DNA of 64,000 nt from Adlercreutzia murintestinalis (GCF_943192905.1 NZ_CALPCC010000008.1:1-64000); one strand, 5' to 3'; positions 41,581 through 55,888 are shown, numbered from the stretch's first letter. The notes: a model not told the origin generated them from the letters alone. Numbers and translations: made by a program.

Positions 41581-44472
41581 ATGGGCGAAGATGAGAACAT
41601 GCGTCGCAGCGCAGCGCCATATCTGCAAAATCGCGAACTCTCGTGGCTGGAGTTCAACAAACGCGTCCTTGACCAAGGCGCCGATGACACGGTACCGCTG
41701 TTGGAGCGGCTGAGCTTCATCAGCATCTTCTGGTCGAACCTGCAAGAGTTCTTCATGGTGCGCGTCGGCAGTCTCACCGACTTGGCGCTGCTGAAAAAAA
41801 CCATCATCGATGCCAAGAGCGGCATGACGCCCGCCGAGCAGCTGGAAGCCGTCTACAAGCGCTGCCATCAGCTCTACCCTTATTACGAGCAGTGCTTCAA
41901 AAAACTGCGAGAGCTTCTTGGTGTGGAGGGCATCCGCAATGTGGACCCACATGATAGCAACGAGGAACAACGCGCGGTGCTGACGCAGCACTTCCGCGCT
42001 AACGTGATGCCGTTTCTCTCGCCCCAGATCGTGAATGCGCACCACCCCTTCCCACATTTGGAAAACGGTGCGCTCTACGTGGTCGTGCGCCTTGACGAGC
42101 AGGGCAACAAGAAAAAGCACAAGACCGAGAAGGGTGGCGCCGAAGGCGTGACGCTCGGCATCGTGCCGCTGCCACGCCAGTGCGAGCGCATCGTCACGCT
42201 GCCGGGCAAGGGTTGCCAATTCATGCTCCTCGAGAAGCTCATCGAGATGAACGCTGCTGAAATATTCAGCATGTACAAGGTCAAGCACACCAATATCGTC
42301 TGCGTGACGCGCAACGCCGACCTAGATGCCGCTGAAGGTGAAGACGAACAGGGCGCCGATTACCGCGAGCAGATGAAGCGCATCCTCAAGCGGCGGGCAC
42401 GCCTGGCGCCCGTGCGCCTGGAGAGCCAGCGCGAGCTTTCCACCACCGTGAAGCGCGAACTGCTGGACCGCCTCCACCTCAAGAGCCACCAATGCTTCGT
42501 ATCGTCGGTTCCGCTTGATATGAGCTATGTATACGAACTCGCCGGACGAGTCAGCGCCGACCAACGCGCGCGCCTCACCTATCCCCCGTTCACACCCGCA
42601 TGGCCCGCATGCCTCGATCGCACGCGATCGGTCATCAACCAGGTGGTAGAGGGCGACAAGCTCATCAGCTATCCCTACGAGAGCATGGACAGCTTCGATA
42701 TGCTGCTGCGCGAGGCAGCCGTCGATCCGGCCGTGGTCTCCATCAAGATAACGCTGTATCGCCTGGCCAAGCAGTCGCGCATGGCCGAAGCGCTCATCGC
42801 CGCAGCTGAGGCTGGCAAAGACGTCACCGCCATCTTCGAGCTGCGCGCACGCTTCGACGAATCGAACAACATCGAATGGTCGCAGCGCTTCGAGCAGGCA
42901 GGATGCAAAGTGCTCTACGGATTCAGAAACCTGAAAGTGCACTCCAAGATATGCTGCATCACCCGCCAAACCCCTGACGGGCCGCAATACATCACGCAGA
43001 TGGGCACCGGCAACTACAACGAGAAGACCGCAGCGCTCTACACCGACTTCTCGTTCATGACCGCAGACCCCCAGATCGGCCGCGACGCCGATGCTTTCTT
43101 CCGAAACCTCGCACTTGAGAACCTCAGCGACGAATACCGCACGCTGTGGGTGGCTCCGCTCATGGTCAAGCAAAACATCCTCGCTGGCATCGACGAGCAG
43201 ATCGAGCGGCACCGGCGTGGGCTGCCCAGCGGACTCTTCTTCAAGACCAACTCCATCACCGATCGCGACATCATCGAAAAGATCGTCGAGGCATCGCGAG
43301 AGGGGGTACGCTGCACGCTGCTCGTCCGCGGCATCAGCTGCATTGTGCCCGGCCTTGCTGACTACACCGCCAACATCTGCGTGGTCAGCATCGTAGGGCG
43401 CCTGCTCGAGCACAGCCGCATCTATTGCTTCGGGCCGCTCGATGGCGATGTGCGCATCTATCTGTCGAGCGCCGACCTGATGACGCGCAACATGGACAAA
43501 CGCGTGGAAGTGGCTTGGCCCCTTCTTGATGCGCGACTGCGCAGCGAAGTGGTGGGATACATTGGCACCTGCATGTCAGATACGGCCAAACTGCGCGACC
43601 TGCTGCCGAACAAGGAATACACGCCCCTGCGCTTCTTCGCCACCGAAGACCCTGCCACCGGACGCATCATGCTGTTCGATTCGCAGGAATACTTGATCGG
43701 ACAAGCGCAGGAGAAGCGCTTGGAAGCCGCCGAGATGGAAGCGTTCCGGCATCAAACGCAGGCGGTGCCCACCATAGGCGCCTATGCTGAGACTCCCAAC
43801 GTTCAGGTTGAACCAACACCGCCGGTGCAAAGCGAGCAAAAACCCAGCACGCCTAAGGCCAAGAAAAAGAAGAAGAAAGCTTCCCCTGAGGTTCCCGTGG
43901 TCACCATACCTCCCACAGCAAGCACTGCGAGCAGTGGCGAAGCGACTGCGCACGGCGATACCACGCCTGCCAACATGCCCGCGTATGCTACTGAGAACAT
44001 GACGGCCACGGGCATGGCCAGCGCCTCAGCGGAAGGTATCTCAGCGGATGCGGCACATGGTCTCACAACGGATGCTCCGCAACACGATCCGCGCTGTGAT
44101 GTTATGGTTCCGGTTGTAGATATGCCCCTCGCACCTGCCGAGGCGCTTGCGCCCGATGCGGCGCCTGCCGTGCACATGGCTCCCGTGCACCATTTTGGCA
44201 TGAAGGTGCCACCGCGCTTCATCGGCACCATTCCCACCGGCACCACGGCACCCATCGATGTTGCGCGCGTGCACGCCGCGGTGGACGGGTCAGGGCCACT
44301 TCAGCCGGTGTCTCTGGCCATGCAACGCTACGCCAAGAACGCCCATGGACGCGACGAGGTGCAATACGACTCACCTGAGAGCTTCTTCGAGAAGCCCCCC
44401 GAGGACAACCAGATCGTCATCCCGCGGGAAAAGAAGACGGGGTTCTTCGAGAGACTATTCGGCGGCAACTGA
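41581..44472 (+). CDS. ppk1: Polyphosphate kinase 1 with long C-terminal extension
   Basis: Reversibly polymerises the gamma phosphate of ATP into polyphosphate. Residues 1-725 are a complete PPK1. They include YLQNRELSWLEFNKRVLDQ, the phospholipase-D-like domain with the autophosphorylated-His stretch NLKVHSKICC, MGTGNYNEKTA and LSSADLMTRNMDKRVEV. The chain then runs on to 963 residues, about 237 more than usual. This tail is Pro/Ala/Thr-rich and contains a six-lysine run (PKAKKKKKKASPEV, about 757-770). It ends in a short aromatic/basic element (EKKTGFFERLFGGN). The gene ends 18 bp inside the convergent glmM gene. Confidence 0.95.
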   Translation: MGEDENMRRSAAPYLQNRELSWLEFNKRVLDQGADDTVPLLERLSFISIFWSNLQEFFMVRVGSLTDLALLKKTIIDAKSGMTPAEQLEAVYKRCHQLYPYYEQCFKKLRELLGVEGIRNVDPHDSNEEQRAVLTQHFRANVMPFLSPQIVNAHHPFPHLENGALYVVVRLDEQGNKKKHKTEKGGAEGVTLGIVPLPRQCERIVTLPGKGCQFMLLEKLIEMNAAEIFSMYKVKHTNIVCVTRNADLDAAEGEDEQGADYREQMKRILKRRARLAPVRLESQRELSTTVKRELLDRLHLKSHQCFVSSVPLDMSYVYELAGRVSADQRARLTYPPFTPAWPACLDRTRSVINQVVEGDKLISYPYESMDSFDMLLREAAVDPAVVSIKITLYRLAKQSRMAEALIAAAEAGKDVTAIFELRARFDESNNIEWSQRFEQAGCKVLYGFRNLKVHSKICCITRQTPDGPQYITQMGTGNYNEKTAALYTDFSFMTADPQIGRDADAFFRNLALENLSDEYRTLWVAPLMVKQNILAGIDEQIERHRRGLPSGLFFKTNSITDRDIIEKIVEASREGVRCTLLVRGISCIVPGLADYTANICVVSIVGRLLEHSRIYCFGPLDGDVRIYLSSADLMTRNMDKRVEVAWPLLDARLRSEVVGYIGTCMSDTAKLRDLLPNKEYTPLRFFATEDPATGRIMLFDSQEYLIGQAQEKRLEAAEMEAFRHQTQAVPTIGAYAETPNVQVEPTPPVQSEQKPSTPKAKKKKKKASPEVPVVTIPPTASTASSGEATAHGDTTPANMPAYATENMTATGMASASAEGISADAAHGLTTDAPQHDPRCDVMVPVVDMPLAPAEALAPDAAPAVHMAPVHHFGMKVPPRFIGTIPTGTTAPIDVARVHAAVDGSGPLQPVSLAMQRYAKNAHGRDEVQYDSPESFFEKPPEDNQIVIPREKKTGFFERLFGGN

Positions 44473-45792
44473 GGCTGCTACGCGTTCGGCGATGCGCTGA
44501 GCCATATCGGCATCCTTCGCCTCGACCATGACGCGCACCACCGGTTCGGTGCCGCTCGGGCGCAGCAGCACGCGGCCATCATCGCCCAGCTCCGCCTCTG
44601 CCGCAGCAACAGCCGCAGCGACCGCTTCGCTCGTTGCTACCGCTTCTTTATCGGCAACGGGCACGTTGATCAGCTCTTGAGGGAACTTGCTCACCGTTGC
44701 TGCCGCCTCTTCAACGGTAATGCCGCTGCGCTTCACCGCCGCGAGAAACTGCACCGCTGTCATCAGGCCATCTCCGGTGGAGTTGTGCTCCAGTAAGATC
44801 ATATGCCCCGACTGCTCACCGCCAATAGCATATCCCTGCGCGCGCATCTCTTCGAGCACATACCGATCGCCCACTTTCGTCTGCACCACCTGAATGCCCG
44901 CATCGCGCATCGCGTGCACGAAGCCCAGATTGCACATGACCGTGCTGACCACCGTGTCTGCTGGCAAGATGCCGCGCCGCTTCATATCAAGAGCGATGAC
45001 CGCCTCTACGATATCGCCGTCGATCTCAACGCCTGCCGGTGTCACCATCATCACCCGGTCAGCATCACCATCGTGCGCGATGCCCACATCGGCATGCTTG
45101 TCCGACACGAGTTGCTTGACCGGCCCAAGATGCGTCGAGCCGCATTCCACGTTGATATCCATGCCGTCGAAATCATCATTGATGACATGGACCGCAGCGC
45201 CAAGTCGCTCAAGCGCCTCAGCGGTGGTCACCGAAGAGGCACCGTGCCCTGTATCGAGGGCCACCGTAAGCCCCTCGAACGTGACGTCCTGCCCGCGCAC
45301 GGCATCAACAGCATGCTGGATATAGATCTCGGCAGCATCGTTCAAGTCAACGCTGAAACCAACATCGGCCCCTTGCGGCATGTCATCTTCGACCCCTTCA
45401 AGGCCACCTGCATCGATGAATGCCTCTATAGCGTCCTCAGCATCGTCGGAGAGCTTGTAGCCCTTTGAGTCGAAGAGCTTGATCCCATTGTATTGGGGAG
45501 GATTGTGCGAAGCCGAGATGACCGCGCCACCCGCAGCGGAGAGCTTGCGCGTGAGCAGTGCTACCGCAGGTGTGGGAACGATGCCCGCCAGAAGCGCCGT
45601 GCCGCCCGCACTGGTGATGCCAGCCACCATGGCCGCTTCCAGCATGTCGCCCGACAGGCGCGTATCTTTGCCCACCACGATGGTCTTGCCCAAAAAACGC
45701 ACCGCGGCCTGCCCCAGACGGTATGCTATCTCGTTGGTCAACTCCACATTAGCGATACCCCGTACGCCATCGGTTCCGAACAGCCTCGCCAT
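44455..45792 (-). CDS. glmM: Phosphoglucosamine mutase
   Basis: Converts glucosamine-6-phosphate to glucosamine-1-phosphate for UDP-GlcNAc and peptidoglycan. The 445 residues are normal. The family landmarks are LFGTDGVRGIAN, the phosphoserine loop GGAVISASHNPPQYNG, the metal loop AHDGDADRVMMV, GGEQSGHMI and LLRPSGTEPVVRVMVEA. It follows hisE by 2 bp on the same strand. Its 3' end overlaps the end of ppk1 by 18 bp tail to tail. Confidence 0.97.
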   Translation of the reverse strand: MARLFGTDGVRGIANVELTNEIAYRLGQAAVRFLGKTIVVGKDTRLSGDMLEAAMVAGITSAGGTALLAGIVPTPAVALLTRKLSAAGGAVISASHNPPQYNGIKLFDSKGYKLSDDAEDAIEAFIDAGGLEGVEDDMPQGADVGFSVDLNDAAEIYIQHAVDAVRGQDVTFEGLTVALDTGHGASSVTTAEALERLGAAVHVINDDFDGMDINVECGSTHLGPVKQLVSDKHADVGIAHDGDADRVMMVTPAGVEIDGDIVEAVIALDMKRRGILPADTVVSTVMCNLGFVHAMRDAGIQVVQTKVGDRYVLEEMRAQGYAIGGEQSGHMILLEHNSTGDGLMTAVQFLAAVKRSGITVEEAAATVSKFPQELINVPVADKEAVATSEAVAAAVAAAEAELGDDGRVLLRPSGTEPVVRVMVEAKDADMAQRIAERVAASVAAE

Positions 45793-45794
45793 GA

Positions 45795-46217
45795 CTATTT
45801 CCCCCTCTTGATATGTTCCTGATCGAGCAATGCGACTCCGCCGCGGAGCGCAATGGCGTCCTCGGTCATGCGCGTGTTCATCTCTGCGGCCATTTCCTCG
45901 AGTGAAACCCCGTAGCGCGCGAGCACCACCATGAGATGGTAGATCACATCTCCTGCTTCGTAGCGCATATGGTCGATGTGAGCATCGCGCTCGGCCGCAT
46001 CGGCTGCCTCGACATCTTTGACCGCCAGCGCCACCTCGCCCGCCTCTTCCATGAGCTTCTTCAAGACCGTATCGGGCGAGCCGCTCAACAGTCGGTAGGT
46101 GTAGCTTTCCTCTCCAGCGCTTCTGCGCGCCTCGATCGTCTGCTGAAGGTGCTCAAGGGCAGCACCGATTTGCGATGCGGGCTGCTCACCCTCGGTGAAG
46201 TGGACTTTATTGGTCAT
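45795..46217 (-). CDS. hisE: Phosphoribosyl-ATP pyrophosphatase
   Basis: Removes pyrophosphate from phosphoribosyl-ATP in histidine synthesis. A 140-residue MazG-like all-helical protein. The motifs are SYTYRLL, VLKKLMEEAGEVALAVKD (the metal-binding EE..E) and YEAGDVIYHLMVVLARYG. An extra N-terminal 20 residues precede the fold. No other his gene is in the window; HisE has been separated from the pathway and joined to glmM. The start has AAGGGAGA at good spacing. Confidence 0.9.
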   Translation of the reverse strand: MTNKVHFTEGEQPASQIGAALEHLQQTIEARRSAGEESYTYRLLSGSPDTVLKKLMEEAGEVALAVKDVEAADAAERDAHIDHMRYEAGDVIYHLMVVLARYGVSLEEMAAEMNTRMTEDAIALRGGVALLDQEHIKRGK

Positions 46218-46243
46218 GGGCGTCTCCCTTATGCGAGATCATG

Positions 46244-46274
46244 CAAAAAGGCGGGGCCGCTCTCAGCCCCGCCT
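46244..46274 (-). terminator. Terminator of rpoBC
   Basis: On the minus strand AGGCGGGGC / GCCCCGCCT forms a 9-bp stem with an 8-base loop, followed by five T residues. It lies 15-45 bases after the rpoC stop. Confidence 0.9.
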
Positions 46275-46288
46275 CATCTTCGACCAGC

Positions 46289-49200
46289 CTATTGGGCGTC
46301 AGGAGTGCTTTCGCTCTCATCCTCCGCGGCAGCAGCCTCGGTCTCGGCGTCAGTGATGCCGAATCCAAGACCCTCAACAGCTCCCAGAAGCGCATCGAGC
46401 TCTTCAAGATTGCGCTGGTAGCTGCGCGGCGGCAACGCCTCGCCCAGCATTTCCTCGTCGTCGTTATTGAAGGTGGGCGGCTCGTCCCCACCGATCAGGA
46501 TGGTGTCATCGGGGCTGAACACCATATCGAGCAGCTGCGACATATCGTCGCTCGTTGCTGACAGATCGTCTTCGATCACATGCATCAGCCCGCGCTCTTC
46601 CAAGCCATCCTTCAACTCTTCGATGGCCTTCACGCCAATGCCCTCGATGCGCAGCAGGTCGTCCTCGGTGTGACCCAGCAGATCAGCCACCGTCTCGATG
46701 CCCGCCTCGCTGAACTTGTTCGCCCAACGCTGGCTCACGCCCAGATCATCGAAGATGTAGAGGCGTGCCTGCTCATCGGTGAGATTGTGGCCGCGTCGAC
46801 CCATGGTGAGCGCATTCAAATAGCTGCCGTAGCTGCCAGCAGCATTGAAGAATCCTTCGCCATCGAGCGACCAATCCTGCGGACGCGGCAGCAAGCTCTC
46901 TATCTCGCGCAGCGCCTCGGGCGCATAGTCGGGCAGCACTTCGCCCTCGGCACCCTCGATGGGCGCGCCCTTGTACGTGAGCGTCACGTCGCGGTACCGC
47001 TTGAGGCCAGTGCCTGCCGGGATGGGCTTGCCGATGATGACGTTCTCTTTGAGGCCCGCCAAGTGGTCGGTCTTACCCTCGATCGCGGCATCGGTCAGCA
47101 CCTTCGTCGTCTCCTGGAACGATGCTGCCGACAACCACGAGTCGGTTGCCAGCGATGCCTTGGTGATGCCGAGCAGCAGAGGCTGGCCTACCGGCGGCTC
47201 CTTGCCTTCGGCGATCAGGTCATTGGCGATATCCTCGAACTCGAAGCGATTCACCTGGCCACCCGGCAACAGGCTAGAATCACCCGCATCGAGCACGGCC
47301 ACCCGCCGCAGCATCTGACGGGCGATCACCTCGATGTGCTTATCGTTGATGTCTACGCCCTGGCTGACGTAAACGCCTTGCACCTGCCCCACGATATAGC
47401 GCAGGGTCGTATTCGGATCGGTCAAACGCAGCAGGTCGTGCGGGTTGATGGAGCCCTTGGTCAGCTGCTGGCCGATGCGCACCTCGCAGCCGTCCACCAC
47501 GCCGGGCATCATGGTCACGCGCGACGATACCACGTACTCGCGAACGTTGCCTTCCTGATCGTGGATGGTCAGCACCTTTGAAGACTTGTCTCCGCCGATC
47601 TGCAGCGTGCCGCTGATCTCAGCCAGCACCGCCTGACCCTTCGGCTTGCGCGCCTCGAAGAGCTCCTGCACACGGGGCAGACCATGCGTGATGTCCTCGC
47701 CCGCAACGCCGCCGGTGTGGAACGTGCGCATGGTGAGCTGGGTGCCCGGCTCGCCGATGGACTGGGCCGCGATGATACCCACTGCCGTGCCTATGTTGAC
47801 CGGACGGCCGGTGGCCAGATCCCATCCGTAGCACTTCTGGCACACGCCATGTTCGGCATGGCAGGTCATGATGGTGCGGATGATGACCTCTTCGATGCCC
47901 GCCTCGCGCATGTTGCGCAGCTGCTGCATGGATGAGATGTAGTCTCCTGCATCCAGCATGATCTCGCCGTTGGTGTCGCAGACCGGCTCCAACAGGCAGC
48001 GCCCGATCAGGTTCTCGTCCAGCTCGCCCTTCTCGTTTTCCAGCGGGTAGGGTACGCCATCGTGAGTGCCGCAATCGATCTCGCGGATGATGACGTCTTG
48101 AGCCACGTCCACCAGACGACGGGTCAGATATCCCGAGTCAGCGGTACGCAGCGCCGTGTCAGCCAAGCCCTTGCGAGCACCGTGCGTGGAGATGAAGTAC
48201 TCGAGCACCGAGAGGCCCTCGCGGAAGTTCGCCTTGATGGGACGGTCGATGATCTCACCCTTCGGGTCGGACATCAGGCCGCGCATGCCAGCGAGCTGAC
48301 GGATCTGCTTGATGTTACCGCGCGCGCCCGAGAACGCCATCATGTAGATAGGATTGAACTTATCGAAGTTCTCGGCCATCGCATCGCCAACCTCTTCGTT
48401 GGCTTCATTCCAGATATCGACCACTTGCTTGTGGCGCTCTTCGTCGCTGACCAGGCCCATCTCATAGTCCTCGTCAATGGCGGCAACCTTCGCGTCCGCC
48501 TTCTCCAAGATCTCGCCTTTGCTGGGCGGGATGGTAGCGTCATAGACCGAAACGGTCACGCCCGCACGCGTAGCGTAGTGGAAGCCCGCATCCTTCAGAC
48601 CATCCAGGATCGGCGGCAATTCGGAGAGCTCGTAGGTGTTGCACACATCCTCCACCAAACGGCTGATCTCCTTCTTGTTCATCTCGTAGTTCAAGAAGGT
48701 GTAGTCCGGCGGCAGCACATCGTTAAAGATGATGCGACCGACCGTCGTCTCGATGCGGTCGCCCGCCTTGTGCTCTTCGACCACGCCATAGCTCGTAGCC
48801 ACCTGGCACGGCACGCGCAGACGCACCCAGATCTTCGCCTGGAGGTCCAGATCGGCGCGCGCATCGTAGGCGCGCATGGCGTCGTCGATATCGGTGAACA
48901 CACGGCCTTCGCCCTGGAAACCATCACGCGCAGCGGTCAGATAGTACAAACCGATGATCATGTCCTGTGTGGGAACCGTGAGCGGCCGACCATGTGCTGG
49001 GCTCTTGATGTTGTTCGAGGACAGCATCAGCACACGCGCCTCGGCCTGAGCCTCAGCCCCCAGCGGCACATGCACGGCCATCTGGTCACCGTCGAAGTCG
49101 GCGTTGAACGCGGTGCAGACCAGTGGATGCAGACGGATGGCCTTGCCCTCTACCAGCACCGGCTCGAACGCCTGAATGCCCAAACGATGCAAGGTTGGTG

Positions 49201-50718
49201 CGCGGTTCAAGAGCACCGGATGGTCGGCGATGACCTCTTCGAGCACGTCCCACACACGGCTCGCCCCGCGGTCGACCTTGCGCTTGGCATCCTTGATATT
49301 GTTAGCGTATTCCAGCTCAACCAGACGCTTGATGACGAACGGCTTGAACAACTCGAGCGCCATCTGCGACGGCAGGCCGCACTGGTGCAGCTTCAGCTGC
49401 GGACCCACCACGATGACCGAACGGCCCGAGTAGTCCACGCGCTTGCCCAGCAGATTCTGGCGGAAGCGACCCTGCTTGCCCTTCAACATGTCGCTGATGG
49501 ACTTCAGGGGACGGTTGCCCGGACCAGTAACGGGGCGTCCGCGACGGCCGTTGTCGAACAGCGAGTCGACCGCCTCTTGCAGCATGCGCTTCTCGTTGTT
49601 CACGATGATCTCGGGAGCGCCTAGATCAAGCAGGCGCTTCAAGCGGTTATTGCGGTTGATGACGCGACGATACAGATCGTTCAGGTCAGAGGTGGCGAAG
49701 CGGCCGCCGTCCAGCTGCACCATCGGGCGCAGATCCGGCGGGATCACCGGCACCACGTCCAAGATCATGTCCGAAGGCTCGTTGTCGCTCTTCAAGAATG
49801 CGTCGACCACCTTCAAGCGCTTGGTAGCCTTGACGCGCTTTTGACCCTTGCCGGTGCTGATGATCTCGCGCAGCTCTTCGGCCGTGGTCTCAAGATCGAT
49901 CTGCTCAAGCAGGTCGCGCACCGCCTCGGCGCCCATGCCGCCACGGAAGTAATCCTTGTAATTGGCACGCATCTCGCGATAGAGCGCCTCATCGGGCACC
50001 AACTGCTTCGGCTCGATCTTGAGGAACTCATCGAGCGCGTCGGCACGCAGGGCCTTGCGCTCGTTGAACTCTTCGTAGATGTCGGCGATCTCGGCTTCCA
50101 CCTCTTCGGGCGTGAGACGGTCGTCATCATCAGCATAGTCGACAAAATCGTCATCTTCGGGCACATAGTCGGTGGATAGCTTGCGCGTAGCCTCGATCAA
50201 GCGGTCGCGCTCGGCGTCCAGCTCTTCCAGATCGGCTGCTAGCTCGTCGCGCAGCTCGTCAGCGTCTTCCTCGCGCGCCTCTTTATCCACGTAGGTGACA
50301 ATGGAGCTGGCGAAATAGAGCACCTTCTCCAGTTCCTTCGGCGGGATGTCCAACAGATACCCCAAGCGCGAGGGGCTGCCCTTGAAATACCAAATATGGC
50401 TCACCGGCGCTGCCAGTTCGATATGGCCCATGCGCTCGCGGCGCACCTTCGAGCGGGTGACCTCAACGCCGCAGCGCTCGCAGACGATGCCACGGAAGCG
50501 CACGCGCTTGTACTTGCCGCACGCGCACTCCCAGTCCTTCGTGGGGCCGAAGATCTTCTCGCAGTACAAGCCGTCCTTTTCCGGCTTGAGCGTACGATAG
50601 TTGATGGTCTCAGGCTTCTTTACCTCGCCGCGCGACCAGCTGCGCACATCCTCGGCGCTTGCCAAGCTGATGCGCAGCGCATCGAAATTGCGCACATCGT
50701 ATTCGGTGGTGTTCGCCA

Positions 50719-50719
<1 letters not shown>
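46289..50719 (-). CDS. rpoC: RNA polymerase beta' subunit with C-terminal alpha-CTD-like extension
   Basis: Catalytic half of the RNA polymerase core, 1476 residues. The N-terminal zinc ribbon is [19 protein letters not shown]. The catalytic loop NADFDGDQ is near residue 540, the second zinc site [11 protein letters not shown] near 955, and the trigger-loop stretch [13 protein letters not shown] is present. The family's usual C-terminal end ([18 protein letters not shown]) falls near residue 1245. A further 230 residues follow: a linker, a helix-hairpin-helix domain at 1324-1378 resembling the alpha-subunit CTD, and an acidic tail. Its ATG overlaps the rpoB stop by one base (TAATG). Confidence 0.98.
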
Positions 50720-54363
<3,644 letters not shown>

Positions 54364-54417
54364 GAAGCGTCTCCCCTTTCGATGCAAGCTTGAATCTGAA
54401 AATTGCAGCAACGCACT

Positions 54418-54470
54418 AAAATAAGTATGAAAACCACCTGTGTCAAGGATTTTTTTTACTAATTATGTAG
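54418..54470 (-). promoter_or_regulatory. Promoter of rpoBC with UP-like element
   Basis: On the minus strand a perfect TTGACA (54446-54441), a 17-bp spacer and TATTTT (54423-54418) form the core. Directly upstream (54447-54470) is an A/T-rich block with eight consecutive A residues, placed as an UP element that alpha-CTDs contact. The predicted start is near 54411, giving a leader of about 48 nt. Confidence 0.8.
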
Positions 54471-54530
54471 ATTTCATGTTGTTTAAGACGGTGCCGAAGG
54501 TGACGCTTTCGCGACCACTGGCACCTGCCG

Positions 54531-54559
54531 TTGAAGAGAGCGCGTGGGCTTGCTAGTCT
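54531..54559 (+). promoter_or_regulatory. Candidate promoter of the phosphofructokinase gene
   Basis: TTGAAG (54531-54536) and TAGTCT (54554-54559) are separated by 17 bp on the plus strand, about 36 bases before the chosen ATG at 54595. Confidence 0.5.
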
Positions 54560-54594
54560 TTCCCGAGAAGCATATGAAGATAAAGGAGCTTGAG

Positions 54595-55836
54595 ATGGGC
54601 AATTGTCTTGTGGCGCAATCCGGCGGTCCGACCGCGGTCATCAACGCATCGCTGGCGGGCGTGATCCGCGCGAACCAACTGAACCCCCTCTACGACCGCG
54701 TGCTGGGCGGCATCCATGGGATCGAGGGCGTGCTGACGGGTAAGCTGTACGACCTGACCGATCTGCCGAGCGCCGAGATCGAAGTGCTGCGCCAGACGCC
54801 GTCGAGCGCGCTGGGCACCTGCCGCTACAAGCTCAAGCGCGACAACCCGGCCGATTTCGAGCGATTGCTGGCCGTGATGGACGAGCACGATATCGACGTG
54901 ATGTTCTACATCGGCGGCAACGATTCCATGGACACCGTGGATGCGCTGTCGGAATACGCGGCGGCGCACGGCAGCGCCAAGCGGTTCGTCGGCATCCCGA
55001 AGACGGTGGACAACGACCTGGTACCGGTGGACCACTGCCCCGGCTTCCCGAGCGCGGCGAAACTGGCGTGCCTGGTGACGCATGCCACGCGGCTCGATTA
55101 CGACGCCTACACGCGTCCAGAGGTGTTCGTGCTGGAGACGATGGGGCGCGATGCGGGCTGGCTGGCGGCGAGCTGCTGCTTGACCGGCGACGTAGACCTA
55201 TTGGTGCTGCCCGAGGTCGATTTCGACCGCGAGGCGTTCCTGGCGCAGGTGCAGAAGAAGATGGACGAGACCGGAGCATGCTACATTGTGGTAAGCGAAG
55301 GCGCGCACTATGCGGATGGCACGTACCTTTCCGCGGGCGACTCGGCCAACGACGGCTTCGCGCATGCGGTGCTGGGTGGCGCGGCCGCAGCGCTCAAGCA
55401 GATGATCGTGGACGCGGGCATCGCACCGCGCGGCGTGGTTCAGGACCTCTCGCGCGCGGCCCGCAGCAGCAACTTCGCGCAGAGCAAAGTGGATGTGACC
55501 GAGGCCTACGAGTTGGGCATGAGCGCGCACATGCGCTCGGCTGACCCAGCCTTCACCGCACAGGTGGTGGGCGTACATCGCGGGAACGCGCAAACGATGA
55601 GATGCGACGGCGGCATCTGTCGCATGGAACACACCTACAATGCGGAGTTCTTCGCCGGACCCGCGAGCGAGTTCGCCAACTTCGTGAAGGCGTTCCCCAC
55701 CGATTGGATCCTGCCTGACTACCAAGGCGTGACCGAGGATGCGCTCGATTACTTCCGTCCGCTCGTGGAAGGCGAGCCAGCCATCATCTATGAGAACGGG
55801 CTGCCCGCCACCGTCGAGCCGTTCAACCGCCGTTAG
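54595..55836 (+). CDS. pfp: Pyrophosphate-dependent 6-phosphofructokinase
   Basis: Phosphorylates fructose-6-phosphate with PPi instead of ATP, reversibly. The 413 residues carry the fold motifs NCLVAQSGGPTAVINASLAG, FYIGGNDSMDTV, PKTVDNDL, FVLETMGRDAGWLAA and VSEGAHYADG. The phosphate-donor site reads GGNDS (about 107-111), with Asp where ATP-PFKs have Gly. The Lys in PKTVDND is also the PPi-type residue. ATG 54595 has AAGGAG 6 bases upstream; two in-frame ATGs further up lack one. It is divergent from rpoB. Confidence 0.92.
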   Translation: MGNCLVAQSGGPTAVINASLAGVIRANQLNPLYDRVLGGIHGIEGVLTGKLYDLTDLPSAEIEVLRQTPSSALGTCRYKLKRDNPADFERLLAVMDEHDIDVMFYIGGNDSMDTVDALSEYAAAHGSAKRFVGIPKTVDNDLVPVDHCPGFPSAAKLACLVTHATRLDYDAYTRPEVFVLETMGRDAGWLAASCCLTGDVDLLVLPEVDFDREAFLAQVQKKMDETGACYIVVSEGAHYADGTYLSAGDSANDGFAHAVLGGAAAALKQMIVDAGIAPRGVVQDLSRAARSSNFAQSKVDVTEAYELGMSAHMRSADPAFTAQVVGVHRGNAQTMRCDGGICRMEHTYNAEFFAGPASEFANFVKAFPTDWILPDYQGVTEDALDYFRPLVEGEPAIIYENGLPATVEPFNRR

Positions 55837-55858
55837 GCACGAACCGAGAGCGCACAGG

Positions 55859-55888
55859 AAAGCGGAGGGAGATGGCCCTCCGCTTTTT
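55859..55888 (+). terminator. Terminator of the phosphofructokinase gene
   Basis: An 11-bp perfect stem (AAAGCGGAGGG / CCCTCCGCTTT) with a 6-base loop and a run of T residues lies about 20 bases after the stop codon. Confidence 0.92.
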
